From positions 22,229-46,971 of the forward strand of contig MHRM01000014.1 in NCBI GenBank assembly GCA_001822575.1: DNA of 24,743 bases, given 5' to 3'. The notes beneath the pieces were generated by a model. It did not search any database, was not told the origin of the DNA, and saw only the letters and a program-made list of their open reading frames with translations. This stretch comes from Candidatus Taylorbacteria bacterium RIFCSPHIGHO2_02_FULL_44_12. GTDB taxonomy: Bacteria; Patescibacteriota; Minisyncoccia; Phycocordibacterales; PALSA-1337. The position numbers and the translations under genes are program-made. Of this stretch, positions 7,505 to 14,953 are shown piece by piece. The stretch's first letter is position 1. Every line of letters begins with the position of its first letter.

Positions 7505-8095
7505 CTACTTCTTGAATTCCCCCACCTTAACTCGAGCTGCTTTGAGCACTTTACCATTCAAGGAATAACCTTTTTGTACTACTTCTAGTATGGAATGATC
7601 CAGATTTTGATCGTTGACTGGCTCATACGAGGAGGCTTCATGGAGCGAATGATCAAATTTTTGGTTGATTGGATCAATCTCTTGGAGACCATAGTCAGAC
7701 AGAGTTTTTCTAAATTGGGAGTAGATATATTCAACTCCTGTCCGCCAATTTTTTTCAACTTTTTCCCATGTCTCCTTATTTCCCATAGCCATATCAAAGC
7801 TTTCTAGGACGGGAATAAGATCGGAGACAATTCTTTCATTGGAAAATTTGATGAACTCCAATCTTTCAGATTCATCGCGTTTACGAGCATTGACCATATC
7901 TGCTTTTGCTCTCTGCCAACCAACCAGATATTCTTGTTTTTCAACCTCACATTTCTTGAGTTTTTCTCGTAACTTTTTTAGAGCTTCAGCGGCATTTTCT
8001 TCAGCCACAACAGAATCGTCTAGTTTTGCAGAGTCATCTGCAATGTTGGTGTTTTCTTCAATAACTATATCGTTTTCTTTATCTAAATCTTTCAT
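7505..8095 (-). CDS. grpE: GrpE nucleotide exchange factor
   Basis: GrpE releases ADP from DnaK. The 196 residues show an acidic, disordered N-terminus (about 1-35), a long coiled coil (EALKKLREKLKKCEVEKQEY), the signature GWQRAKADMVNARKRDESER, then VSDLIPVLESFDMAMGNK and the C-terminal beta domain with FDHSLHEASSYEP and VVQKGYSLNGKVLKAARVKV. Size fits the family. It lies 26 nt behind rpsI with no terminator between, so it is probably the last gene of the ribosomal-protein operon as well as the first heat-shock gene. dnaK follows after the small gene and its promoter. Confidence 0.95.
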   Translation of the reverse strand: MKDLDKENDIVIEENTNIADDSAKLDDSVVAEENAAEALKKLREKLKKCEVEKQEYLVGWQRAKADMVNARKRDESERLEFIKFSNERIVSDLIPVLESFDMAMGNKETWEKVEKNWRTGVEYIYSQFRKTLSDYGLQEIDPINQKFDHSLHEASSYEPVNDQNLDHSILEVVQKGYSLNGKVLKAARVKVGEFKK

Positions 8096-8121
8096 ATATT
8101 CCTAATTCTTTCTTCTTAATC

Positions 8122-8529
8122 TTATCTCTTACTCCACTGTGGGGCTTTGCGAGCTTTCTTGAGACCAAACTTACGGCGTTCTTTGGCTCTAGGATCGCGT
8201 TTGAGGAAGCCTAGTTTCTTAAGGCGACCACGCAGCTCCAAATCAGAGATGATCAGAGCTCGAGCAATGCCCAGGCGAAGAGCCTCGGCTTGTCCTGCCA
8301 ATCCCCCGCCGCTTATTTTGGCGGTAATAAAAAATTTTGTTCCTGTCTTTGAGCCATTGATAGCTTCGGTGGCAGTCAAGCGCATTTCACGGGTTTGGAA
8401 ATATTTTTCTAATTCTTTGCCATTGATCTCATAACCAACTTTTGTGCCTGGGAAGAGTCGGACTCTGGCAGTGGCGGTTTTGCGTCTGCCAACAGCTTCA
8501 AAATATTTTTCTGGAGTTTTGGTTTTCAT
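8122..8529 (-). CDS. rpsI: 30S ribosomal protein S9 (uS9)
   Basis: Component of the small subunit whose C-terminal tail reaches the P-site tRNA. The 135 residues include the N-terminal YFEAVGRRKTATARVRLFPG, the central ISGGGLAGQAEALRLGIARA and the basic tail ending KKARKAPQWSKR, matching the canonical ...KARKxxQFSKR ending. It lies 6 nt behind rplM in the usual rplM-rpsI order. No Shine-Dalgarno is visible. Confidence 0.97.
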   Translation of the reverse strand: MKTKTPEKYFEAVGRRKTATARVRLFPGTKVGYEINGKELEKYFQTREMRLTATEAINGSKTGTKFFITAKISGGGLAGQAEALRLGIARALIISDLELRGRLKKLGFLKRDPRAKERRKFGLKKARKAPQWSKR

Positions 8530-8535
8530 CCGGTC

Positions 8536-8880
8536 TTATGACTTTATGATTAGATTTTTCATCCTTCTGTCTCTCAATTTATTGTCTGGCAACATTCGGT
8601 ATATGGCTCGATAAAAGACCTCGCCTAGTCCACGACGATTGATCAGTTCACCTAATATCTCTTGCTTCAATCCTCCGCGATGGCCTGTATAAGTTACATA
8701 GATGTCTGATAATTTTTTACGGGCGGTTATATCGGCTCTGTCAGTGTTGATGATCTCAACCGTGGTGTCAGAAACGATATTCTTGGCAAAGGTAATATCT
8801 TTCTTGCCTAGAAGATAAGAAGCCGCTTGACTGGCGACCCGTCCTATCTTCTTATTAGCGGCATCAATGATGTATTTCAT
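8536..8880 (-). CDS. rplM: 50S ribosomal protein L13 (uL13)
   Basis: An early-assembling large-subunit protein. From the ATG at 8880 it has 114 residues: IIDAANKKIGRVASQAASYL at the start, then the VNTD-like IINTDRADITARK, TYTGHRGGLKQE (family YxHTGYPGGLK) and FYRAIYRMLPDNKLRDRRM (family AVRGMLPKNKLGR). It is shorter than the usual 140-150, lacking the C-terminal extension. The frame is open to a TTG at 8901, but that would overlap rplQ by 14 nt and adds residues not found in the family. It sits 7 nt behind rplQ. Confidence 0.95.
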   Translation of the reverse strand: MKYIIDAANKKIGRVASQAASYLLGKKDITFAKNIVSDTTVEIINTDRADITARKKLSDIYVTYTGHRGGLKQEILGELINRRGLGEVFYRAIYRMLPDNKLRDRRMKNLIIKS

Positions 8881-8887
8881 ATTATAT

Positions 8888-9238
8888 TCAAACAAATTCA
8901 ATCAAGGCCATTGGACTGCCATCCAGGTCGCGATTTGGCAGACGGATGATACGGGTATAACCACCAGAGCGTTTTGTGTATTTTGGGGCGATCGTCACAA
9001 ACAATTTGGTTGTTTCTACTGTTCCATGAATGCGGGAAATGATCAAACGACGAGAAGCCAAAGTATTGGATTTGGCTTTGGTAATTAGTTTTTCCACGAA
9101 AGGGCGAAGTTCTTTGGCTTTGGCTACTGTGGTCCGAATCCGAGAATCACGAATCAGATTGCGAGCCAGAGAACGCATCAGAGCGTGTCTTTGGGTTTTT
9201 TCTCGGCCAAATTTCCTGACTGAATTGTGGTGTCGCAT
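8888..9238 (-). CDS. rplQ: 50S ribosomal protein L17 (bL17)
   Basis: Large-subunit protein near the peptide exit tunnel. The 116 residues begin MRHHNSVRKFGREKTQRHAL, equivalent to the canonical MRHRxxGRKLGRxxxHRxA block, continue with LIRDSRIRTTVAKAKELRPF-VEKLITKAK and end in a TRIIRLPNRDLDGSPMALIE segment matching the family YTRIxKxxxRRGDxAxMAxIE. It follows rpoA by 18 nt, the usual order. Confidence 0.97.
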   Translation of the reverse strand: MRHHNSVRKFGREKTQRHALMRSLARNLIRDSRIRTTVAKAKELRPFVEKLITKAKSNTLASRRLIISRIHGTVETTKLFVTIAPKYTKRSGGYTRIIRLPNRDLDGSPMALIEFV

Positions 9239-9256
9239 GATGATTTGACGAGGGAT

Positions 9257-10222
9257 TTATTGTCTCAAGGTTATACCCTGCTCGGCTAGAAGCTTTTTTA
9301 TTTCCTGCATGCCTTTGGAACCCAAACCATCCACATCCATAATATCAGCTTCTTTTTTGCGAGCCAAACCACCCAAAGTTCGGATATTGGCATTGGCCAG
9401 GGATTTGGAGGTCCGCGAAGATAGCCCAAGACTGTCTATGCGGGTCTTCAAAAGCTCTGTATCTGATTCTTTGGCTGGAATATTGGAAGACTGGGTGTTT
9501 TTGGCCACGAATTCTTCTTTGACCACAATCTCCTCTTTGAATCCGACGATAGCTTTGAGCTGTTGTATCATTATAGTGATGGATTTTTCCAGAGCTTCGC
9601 GAGGAGAAATCGTGCTGTCAGTTTCTATCATCAAACGGAGGCGATTGAAATCAGTACGGTCTCCAACCCGCATATTTTCTACTTCGTAATTGGCTTTGCG
9701 GATCGGGGTAAAGGCCGCATCCAAAGTGATTGAGCCGATGTCAACCCGCTCTTTTTGGAGGATTTCTTTGGGTACATATCCCAGACCTCTTTCAACGGTC
9801 ATTTCTATATCCAGTTCGGCGGATTTCTCGGTCAGAGAAGCGATATGGAGATCGGGATTGAATATTTCAGCCTGGCCTGGAATGTCAATATCCTTGGCGG
9901 ATATATCTTTGATACCTTTGGCTTTGATCTTCAAGATAACAGGTTCATCGCCACTAAGACGGATCCGGACTTTTTTGAGAGCCAAAAGGATAGTGATAAT
10001 GTCTTCTTTGACTCCGTCTATAGCTGAAAATTCATGTTCTATGCCTTTGATGGTCACCTTTGTGATGGCTGCTCCAGGAAGAGACGACAAAATGATCCGC
10101 CGCAGAGAATTGCCTAGGGTATGGCCATATCCAGGATATAAACTATCTATCTCATATACGCCACTGACGGTGTCTTCGTGGATGATCTTTGGCTTGGAAG
10201 GAAGGATGATGTCGTGTGTCAT
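9257..10222 (-). CDS. rpoA: RNA polymerase alpha subunit
   Basis: The alpha subunit dimerises to nucleate RNA polymerase, and its C-terminal domain contacts UP elements and activators. The 321 residues contain the N-terminal domain with PGYGHTLGNSLRRIILSSLP (family P-G-TxGNxLRRxLL), EHEFSAIDGVKEDI and a VMRVGDRTDFNRLRLMIETD-type block. A charged linker follows, then a complete C-terminal domain (about 255-321) with SLGLSSRTSKSLANANIRTL and the helix-hairpin-helix. The start is preceded by AATACC without a Shine-Dalgarno. The 46 nt gap after rpsD is the longest within the operon. Confidence 0.98.
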   Translation of the reverse strand: MTHDIILPSKPKIIHEDTVSGVYEIDSLYPGYGHTLGNSLRRIILSSLPGAAITKVTIKGIEHEFSAIDGVKEDIITILLALKKVRIRLSGDEPVILKIKAKGIKDISAKDIDIPGQAEIFNPDLHIASLTEKSAELDIEMTVERGLGYVPKEILQKERVDIGSITLDAAFTPIRKANYEVENMRVGDRTDFNRLRLMIETDSTISPREALEKSITIMIQQLKAIVGFKEEIVVKEEFVAKNTQSSNIPAKESDTELLKTRIDSLGLSSRTSKSLANANIRTLGGLARKKEADIMDVDGLGSKGMQEIKKLLAEQGITLRQ

Positions 10223-10268
10223 GGTATTAAAATGAATGATTAACTGTATATTAAAATTTTTAAAAAGT

Positions 10269-10874
10269 CTAGCGGGTATAGAATTCTAATACCGACTGGA
10301 CATTGAATAAAAGTTCTTCTGGGGTGACATCTGGAGTGCTCTCTATCCGGATCTCTTTCTTTCCAAGATCAACAGAAAGCCAGTTCGGACGAGTCATATG
10401 TTCTAGATTTTCTTCAAGCTTGGAAAATAAGACCTTTTGACGGCTACCTGGGCGTATCGATAAAGTTTCTCCGATAGAAACGCTGTATGATGGCACATTT
10501 ACGATGATGCCATCGACGGTAATATGCCCATGTGAGACCATTTGGCGAGCGGCCGAGCGCGTTGGGGCAAAACCTGATCGGACAATGACATTGTCTAAGC
10601 GGCTCTCCAACAAATGAAGGAGATTTTTACCATTATCACCAGCGATTTTTAGGGCTTTTTTGACATATGAGGTAAATTGTTTACCCGAAACTCCATAACT
10701 ATACCGCGCTCGTTGTTTTTCCATCATCTGCTGGCCATATTCGCTTTTGTTGCCGCGACGGCGGATATTTTTTGCTTTGCGCTGGGAACGAATGGAAAAC
10801 TTCTGGGTCTGGGTTTTCCTGAATACGGGAACTCCTAGATAGCGGGCTTTTTTGTAGCGTGGTCCAATTTTCAT
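10269..10874 (-). CDS. rpsD: 30S ribosomal protein S4 (uS4)
   Basis: A primary small-subunit assembly protein and, in many bacteria, a translational repressor of its own operon. The 201 residues show KIGPRYKKARYLGVPVF at the start, EYGQQMMEKQRARYSYGVSG (family EYGxQLREKQKxRxxYGV-E), and the S4 RNA-binding domain LLESRLDNVIVRSGFAPTRS followed by ARQMVSHGHITVDG. There are no cysteines, so this is the zinc-independent form. It lies 5 nt behind rpsK and precedes rpoA, the standard alpha-operon order. Confidence 0.97.
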   Translation of the reverse strand: MKIGPRYKKARYLGVPVFRKTQTQKFSIRSQRKAKNIRRRGNKSEYGQQMMEKQRARYSYGVSGKQFTSYVKKALKIAGDNGKNLLHLLESRLDNVIVRSGFAPTRSAARQMVSHGHITVDGIIVNVPSYSVSIGETLSIRPGSRQKVLFSKLEENLEHMTRPNWLSVDLGKKEIRIESTPDVTPEELLFNVQSVLEFYTR

Positions 10875-10879
10875 GGTAT

Positions 10880-11311
10880 TTATACTCTACGAGGTTTCTT
10901 TGGGGTTGGACCATTATAAGGCACTGGGGTAGCATCCTTGATAGAAGTTATGGTCACGCCTTTGCTTATAAAGCCGCGAATAGCCGATTCGCGGCCAGAA
11001 CCGACTCCGACAACTATCACATCTATCTCTTTTAGACCGATATTCGTGGCTCGCATGGCTAATGTTTCTCCGACCTTGGTAGCCGCAAAAGGAGTGCCTT
11101 TTTTGGCTCCCCGAAATCCGGACGACCCACTAGAACTCCACATCAAAGCATTGCCTTTTTTGTCTGTCAACATTAGTTTGGTATTGTTATAAGTAGATTC
11201 AACATGCAAAATCCCGCTGTCAATTCTTTTTTTGGCCGAGACTGAAGCGGCCTTTGGTTTGGCATCAGATCCTTCAGATTCTCCGGTTGTTACGATCCGT
11301 TTTTTACCCAT
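10880..11311 (-). CDS. rpsK: 30S ribosomal protein S11 (uS11)
   Basis: Platform protein of the small subunit contacting mRNA near the E site. The 143 residues have a charged, Ala/Ser-rich N-terminal extension of about 25 residues, then the family core GILHVESTYNNTKLMLTDKK, SSGSSGFRGAKKGTPFAA and the C-terminal DATPVPYNGPTPKKPRRV, close to the canonical TPIPHNGCRPPKRRRV. It lies between rpsM and rpsD with gaps of 9 and 5 nt. Confidence 0.97.
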   Translation of the reverse strand: MGKKRIVTTGESEGSDAKPKAASVSAKKRIDSGILHVESTYNNTKLMLTDKKGNALMWSSSGSSGFRGAKKGTPFAATKVGETLAMRATNIGLKEIDVIVVGVGSGRESAIRGFISKGVTITSIKDATPVPYNGPTPKKPRRV

Positions 11312-11320
11312 ATTTTTTAT

Positions 11321-11701
11321 TTATTTCTTTTCCTCTTTGCGACGACCAGAGCCCATAGTCTTCCTAGTATTCCCTCGAACTGTCCGGGAATTTGTCTTTG
11401 TTCTCTGACCACGTACGGGAAGATGACGCGAATGTCTCAAGCCACGATAAGTCTTGATATCTTTTAGTCGTTTGATATTTCCAGCAACTTCTCTTTTTAG
11501 ATCCCCTTCTATCTTGAAACTTTCAACTATGGTTCGGAGGACGTTTTCCTGATCTACTGACATGTCTTTGGGCTTTATGTCTATATCTACCCCTGCTTTG
11601 GACAAAATGTGGAGGGCTCTAGCTCTGCCAATCCCATGAATAGCCGTCAGGGCTATTTCCATCCTTTTGTTTTCCGGTAATGTTATGCCTAGTATTCTCA
11701 T
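11321..11701 (-). CDS. rpsM: 30S ribosomal protein S13 (uS13)
   Basis: Head protein of the small subunit that bridges to the 50S subunit and touches P-site tRNA. The 126 residues start MRILGITLPENKRMEIALTA with the helix-two-turn-helix element around YGIGxxxA (here HGIGRARALHILSKAGVD). They continue to KTYRGLRHSRHLPVRGQRTK-TNSRT, the hallmark of S13, and a basic tail. It follows rpmJ by 6 nt, as in the typical infA-rpmJ-rpsM-rpsK order. Confidence 0.97.
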   Translation of the reverse strand: MRILGITLPENKRMEIALTAIHGIGRARALHILSKAGVDIDIKPKDMSVDQENVLRTIVESFKIEGDLKREVAGNIKRLKDIKTYRGLRHSRHLPVRGQRTKTNSRTVRGNTRKTMGSGRRKEEKK

Positions 11702-11707
11702 ATAAAA

Positions 11708-11824
11708 TCAACCTTGCCGCTGTTTGTGACGGGGGTTAGCTTGGCACACAATATACACATAGCCGTTTCTCCTAACAACGGAACATTTTGGACATATCTT
11801 CTTGACGGAAGCTTTTACTTTCAT
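11708..11824 (-). CDS. rpmJ: 50S ribosomal protein L36 (bL36), zinc-binding form
   Basis: A 38-residue protein: MKVKASVKKICPKCSVV, then RRNGYVYIVCQANPRHKQRQ-G. The zinc ligands C11, C14, C27 and H33 are visible. The C-to-H spacing is one residue longer than in the canonical CENPKH. L36 stabilises domain V of 23S rRNA in the large subunit. It sits exactly between infA (4 nt) and rpsM (6 nt), its conserved place in bacteria. Confidence 0.96.
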   Translation of the reverse strand: MKVKASVKKICPKCSVVRRNGYVYIVCQANPRHKQRQG

Positions 11825-11828
11825 GTCT

Positions 11829-12050
11829 TTATACCCGTTTGACAATACGGGCCTTGCCTCCATAAGGATCACATTCCAACTCCACTTTATCGCCGATCAG
11901 GACTCTGATCCGATTCATCCGCATTTTTCCAGCCAAATAAGCCATAAGCACCTCTTCGCTTTTTTCTAGTCTTACCCTAAAGAGGGTATTTGGCAATGCC
12001 TCAACGACAACTCCAAACGCGGTGTTATTGGGTTTAGGAACTGTGTCCAT
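11829..12050 (-). CDS. infA: Translation initiation factor IF-1
   Basis: IF-1 occupies the ribosomal A site during initiation. The 73-residue OB-fold protein reads VVVEALPNTLFRVRLEKSEE, then AYLAGKMRMNRIRVLIGDKV and ELECDPYGGKARIVKRV, closely matching family motifs (GxVxExLPNAxFRVxLExG, LAHxSGKMRxNxIRI, GDxVxVExSPYD). It is the first gene of the infA-to-grpE operon. The leader is predicted to be only about 13 nt long, and only AAGTAG precedes the ATG. Confidence 0.97.
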   Translation of the reverse strand: MDTVPKPNNTAFGVVVEALPNTLFRVRLEKSEEVLMAYLAGKMRMNRIRVLIGDKVELECDPYGGKARIVKRV

Positions 12051-12070
12051 CTACTTTTATGCGCCAAAGT

Positions 12071-12100
12071 ATATTAGCAGACTATCCACAAAGGAGTCAA
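12071..12100 (-). promoter_or_regulatory. consensus promoter of the ribosomal protein/rpoA operon
   Basis: Minus strand TTGACT (12095-12100), an 18 nt spacer ending in TGC, then TAATAT (12071-12076). The predicted start near 12064 leaves about 13 nt before the infA ATG. The TGA stop of the upstream baseplate-J-like gene (12097-12099) is part of the -35 box, so the intergenic space is almost entirely promoter. Confidence 0.78.
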
Positions 12101-13503
12101 GGTTTTTTTATGATTACAGATATATGGTTGGTGTCTGTTGGAACACGAGGAGACCATGGTGGAGAGAGCTCGCCAGTGCTTTTTTCCAGAGAAATGACTT
12201 GCGTATAGCGGCCCAAAACAGCTTCGGTTTCTCCGAGTGGCAGTCCGGCTAGGCTATTCTTGAGCTCTTCAATGTTCACTGTTCCAATAAGACTGATCGG
12301 TCCTTGTAGGCGAATAATCAGAGGATTCTTTTTGACAGCCGAAAATTCAGCTTCATTGGCAACGCTGAATTTCAAATTTTCAAGTCCTGAAACTTCATAT
12401 TTCATCTCTCCAAAGGAAGCTACGGTTTCTTTTCCAGCGATCAAGGGTACTAGATCAGTCTTCTTGAGAACAATAGCGTGAAGAGTGCCTTGAATGTTCA
12501 TAACGGCCTTACCAGCCCCAGGATCGCTTATTGGCATAGACACAATATCGTAGATATTGGCATCATCGTACGAGACAAATTCATTTGGAATGACAGCGGC
12601 CACTTTGATCAGTAAGGATTTTTTGAGATCGGCAGACAAGACCGCTGTAGTGGAAGCCTGGAGGGTGGGAGAAATGATTTTCTTTTTACCTACAAAACCA
12701 CCGCTGATGTCAGTATCCAGTCTAGCGTAAAAGTTCTGGTATTTGTCACTACCCTTGTAAGCCACGATTTTGAAATCGCTCAAAGGGTCGCTTTTGGAAA
12801 TATTATAGCCAGCTCCGGCTTCATCTGCGACGACTGTGGTTATTATACTTCCAGGCAAGACTGTTCCTCCTGAAGATTTGTATCCCGGAATAACGATTGA
12901 ACCGGTTATTCGGTATATCCGACCATTGTCATTGGCCAGACGAGTGCCAGCTACCAATCGTTGAGATTCTGAACTGTGGGAATTGTATATAATTACTTTG
13001 CCTTGAGCTTTTGTAGAAACCAAGGGACCGTCAGTGGCTGGAACGGCACTGCTAGCTGTTCCGCTGACGGTGATGATATCGTATGTCAGAGAATCTTTTT
13101 CCAAACTAGCCAGACTGTTTTTGATAACATAAGTGCCGTTGACCGATACGGGAATAATCTTGGGAACTATGGTGAAAGTGGCCCGGGAAAAATATGTTGA
13201 GGCCATGAATCCGGACACAGCGATGACAACTGCCGCGGATGGAATAGTTATAAGTAATGAGTACCATAGACGCTTGGTCTTTTTGGAATTCTTTGATTTC
13301 TTGATCGGCAATGGAGGTGTCAGAGGCATTTTTCTGATCTGAATATCCCTACCCCGTTCGGATCGAGATGGAGTAATGTTTCCTGTTTTTTCTTGGCTAT
13401 TAGCTTTGCTGGGTTTTTCTGTTTTGGTCTGAATAGGTTCAATTGGAATATTCCGTATAGAACGGCGGTCTCCTGGGATTATGTCTTGAACTCGTCTGGG
13501 CAT
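12097..13503 (-). CDS. membrane-anchored protein with baseplate-J-like domain
   Basis: A 468-residue protein of a type often seen in Patescibacteria genomes, without assigned function. Residues 1-75 are polar and basic, with low-complexity lysine/serine stretches, probably cytoplasmic. One hydrophobic segment follows (about 85-107, SLLITIPSAAVVIAVSGFMA). The extracytoplasmic part contains a region like the phage baseplate J family: GKVIIYNSHSSESQRLVAGT, RIYRITGSIVIPG, GSIITTVVADEAGAGYNIS. The C-terminal region (LIIRLQGPISLIGTVNIEEL) looks like repeated beta strands. It lies 29 nt behind an FtsA/PilM-like gene, suggesting a joint envelope-associated complex. This is inference from family resemblance and context only. 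Confidence 0.72.
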   Translation of the reverse strand: MPRRVQDIIPGDRRSIRNIPIEPIQTKTEKPSKANSQEKTGNITPSRSERGRDIQIRKMPLTPPLPIKKSKNSKKTKRLWYSLLITIPSAAVVIAVSGFMASTYFSRATFTIVPKIIPVSVNGTYVIKNSLASLEKDSLTYDIITVSGTASSAVPATDGPLVSTKAQGKVIIYNSHSSESQRLVAGTRLANDNGRIYRITGSIVIPGYKSSGGTVLPGSIITTVVADEAGAGYNISKSDPLSDFKIVAYKGSDKYQNFYARLDTDISGGFVGKKKIISPTLQASTTAVLSADLKKSLLIKVAAVIPNEFVSYDDANIYDIVSMPISDPGAGKAVMNIQGTLHAIVLKKTDLVPLIAGKETVASFGEMKYEVSGLENLKFSVANEAEFSAVKKNPLIIRLQGPISLIGTVNIEELKNSLAGLPLGETEAVLGRYTQVISLEKSTGELSPPWSPRVPTDTNHISVIIKKP

Positions 13504-13532
13504 ATTAGTTTAGCGTATTTGAACAGAGTATA

Positions 13533-14678
13533 TCATTTTTGATCCAAATCTTGAAGGGCAATAGCATAACATTCCAAGATTGGGATGTGGCCAAGATATG
13601 ATTCCAGAGTGACTCTTTCCGCGAAACATTGACTGGGAAAATGTTCAACTTTGATATCTGAATATTCTTTTTTGTAAATCTCCAAGAGAAAATCTTCTTG
13701 ATTGACTGCCGATACAAATATTTCTTTGGGTAGGATATTCTCTACTCCGCCGGAAATGAGAAGGGTCCTAAACCCTCCCAACCATGACTGCGACACTCTC
13801 TTTACAACTGTGGCGATATGGTCGCCGTGCGATGGATCTATATGATTGCGGTTGTGGATGTTGAGAGCGGATTCGGCTGTTTTTTGATTGACATTCAAGC
13901 CATGAGCGATCCGACGGATGATGGTCTGAATACCTATCGGGTATGAGCCGAGAAAAAGGCAGGCCATTGTGTTCATTATGGCCACATCGGTAAGTTCGCC
14001 ATGGACATGAATGAGAGCGTAAACAGGGAGATGGGGCGAGGCTGTATGAAGACCGATGCCTTGAAGGACTAGAGATGAGTGAAAAAATATATTATGGTTT
14101 TCCGTGGCCATAGAACAGGCTTGTCGGAAGCGGTTTATCATTACCGTGCCGGCCACACTGACTACACAAGCTGTCTCCAAGGTCCGAGCCATTTTTCCTT
14201 GCCAATCTTTGACAGCATAACCGTTCAAGCGAACATCATATATTTTTTCTTCAATGACCGACCATTGTCCTTTGCCGCCGGCAAGCAAACTTGAGCGCTC
14301 ATTTTTTAGGAGATCCAAAACTGTTTTCGGAGTGATCTTTGTATTGTCCTTGAATGCCAGTGATATGCTTTTGGCTTGGGACACTATCCAAGGAGAAGAC
14401 AAAACGCAATGGATAGTGTTGATTGGTCTTTTTTTATGGTTTTGTTCTAGGTTGATATGAATATATCGGAGACTGGCTTCGGTAATATCTTGGACGGCGC
14501 TCAAAATCTCCTTAATAAGTCGAGTGTTGCCAGCATGGGGATTGTGAGATATCTCTAATATCTGGGTCCAGATGAGATGAGGCGGAGCTGTCTGACTAAA
14601 TATGGTTAGGGCTCCATGAATTGCTCTACTCTGTATGTCCAGAATGAGCACGACTCGGTCTGTTTGGGACAAATTCAT
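13533..14678 (-). CDS. actin-fold protein of FtsA/PilM type, function unknown
   Basis: A 381-residue cytoplasmic-looking protein with no membrane segment. Weak but ordered actin-ATPase-like elements are visible: VVLILDIQSRAIHGAL at the N-terminus (phosphate 1), VYALIHVHGELTDVAIMNT in the middle (phosphate 2) and LLISGGVENILP near the C-terminus (adenosine). This matches the layout of FtsA and PilM. The conserved glycines of bona fide FtsA are only partly kept, so it may bind nucleotide poorly. It is followed 29 nt later by the baseplate-J-like membrane protein, reminiscent of PilM-PilN pairing, in which an actin-fold protein binds the cytoplasmic tail of a membrane partner. That pairing is my inference. 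The ATG is 6 nt from a TATAAT box. Confidence 0.6.
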   Translation of the reverse strand: MNLSQTDRVVLILDIQSRAIHGALTIFSQTAPPHLIWTQILEISHNPHAGNTRLIKEILSAVQDITEASLRYIHINLEQNHKKRPINTIHCVLSSPWIVSQAKSISLAFKDNTKITPKTVLDLLKNERSSLLAGGKGQWSVIEEKIYDVRLNGYAVKDWQGKMARTLETACVVSVAGTVMINRFRQACSMATENHNIFFHSSLVLQGIGLHTASPHLPVYALIHVHGELTDVAIMNTMACLFLGSYPIGIQTIIRRIAHGLNVNQKTAESALNIHNRNHIDPSHGDHIATVVKRVSQSWLGGFRTLLISGGVENILPKEIFVSAVNQEDFLLEIYKKEYSDIKVEHFPSQCFAERVTLESYLGHIPILECYAIALQDLDQK

Positions 14679-14684
14679 AACGAA

Positions 14685-14693
14685 ATTATATCA
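14685..14693 (-). promoter_or_regulatory. -10 element giving a leaderless transcript for the actin-fold gene
   Basis: Minus strand TGATATAAT with a perfect TATAAT at 14685-14690, only 6 nt before the ATG at 14678. Transcription would start at or within a nucleotide or two of the start codon. No good -35 box is visible. The dRS3-like repeat lies just upstream. Confidence 0.55.
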
Positions 14694-14704
14694 CAATCCT
14701 CTCT

Positions 14705-14731
14705 TGTCATTCCCGCGAAAGCGGGAATCCA
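14705..14731. repeat. dRS3-like palindromic repeat (ATTCCC...GGGAAT)
   Basis: ATTCCCGC, loop GAAA, GCGGGAAT (14709-14728) forms a perfect 8 bp stem with a GNRA tetraloop, flanked by GTC and CCAGG. The core matches the ATTCCC-N8-GGGAAT pattern known as dRS3 in Neisseria, and similar GTCATTCCCGC units are common in other bacteria. It lies between the actin-fold gene promoter and the large palindrome. Confidence 0.75.
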
Positions 14732-14758
14732 GGGTCTTACCATCCTCGGGGGCTCAAA

Positions 14759-14949
14759 TTGCATTGCACGGCAGACATTATTTCCCAGTCCTCCCGTGAC
14801 TCGCGTCGGACGATTGTAAGTTTTGCTCGGCTTGGAATACAAGATATTATCTTGTCCATATCAAAAGCCTCACAAAAACCAAACAATCGTCAAACGACGC
14901 TCAAACAAGTACTCGGGCTGGAAAAAATAATGTCTGCCGTGCAATGCAA
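14759..14949. repeat. 191 bp imperfect palindrome after alaS
   Basis: Outer arms 14759-14783 and 14925-14949 are exact reverse complements over 25 nt (TTGCATTGCACGG...). Complementarity continues inward with gaps: GACGATTGT pairs with ACAATCGTC, and the centre has ACAAGAT/ATCTTGT. The whole unit can fold into one long hairpin. It begins 4 nt past the alaS stop codon. No target duplication is clear. It may be a degraded insertion element now acting in alaS mRNA 3-prime end formation. Confidence 0.75.
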
Positions 14950-14953
14950 CAGA

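Noticed and set aside
8881..8901. TTG start for rplM giving seven more residues
   Set aside because: It overlaps rplQ and adds residues not seen in L13; the ATG at 8880 fits the family.
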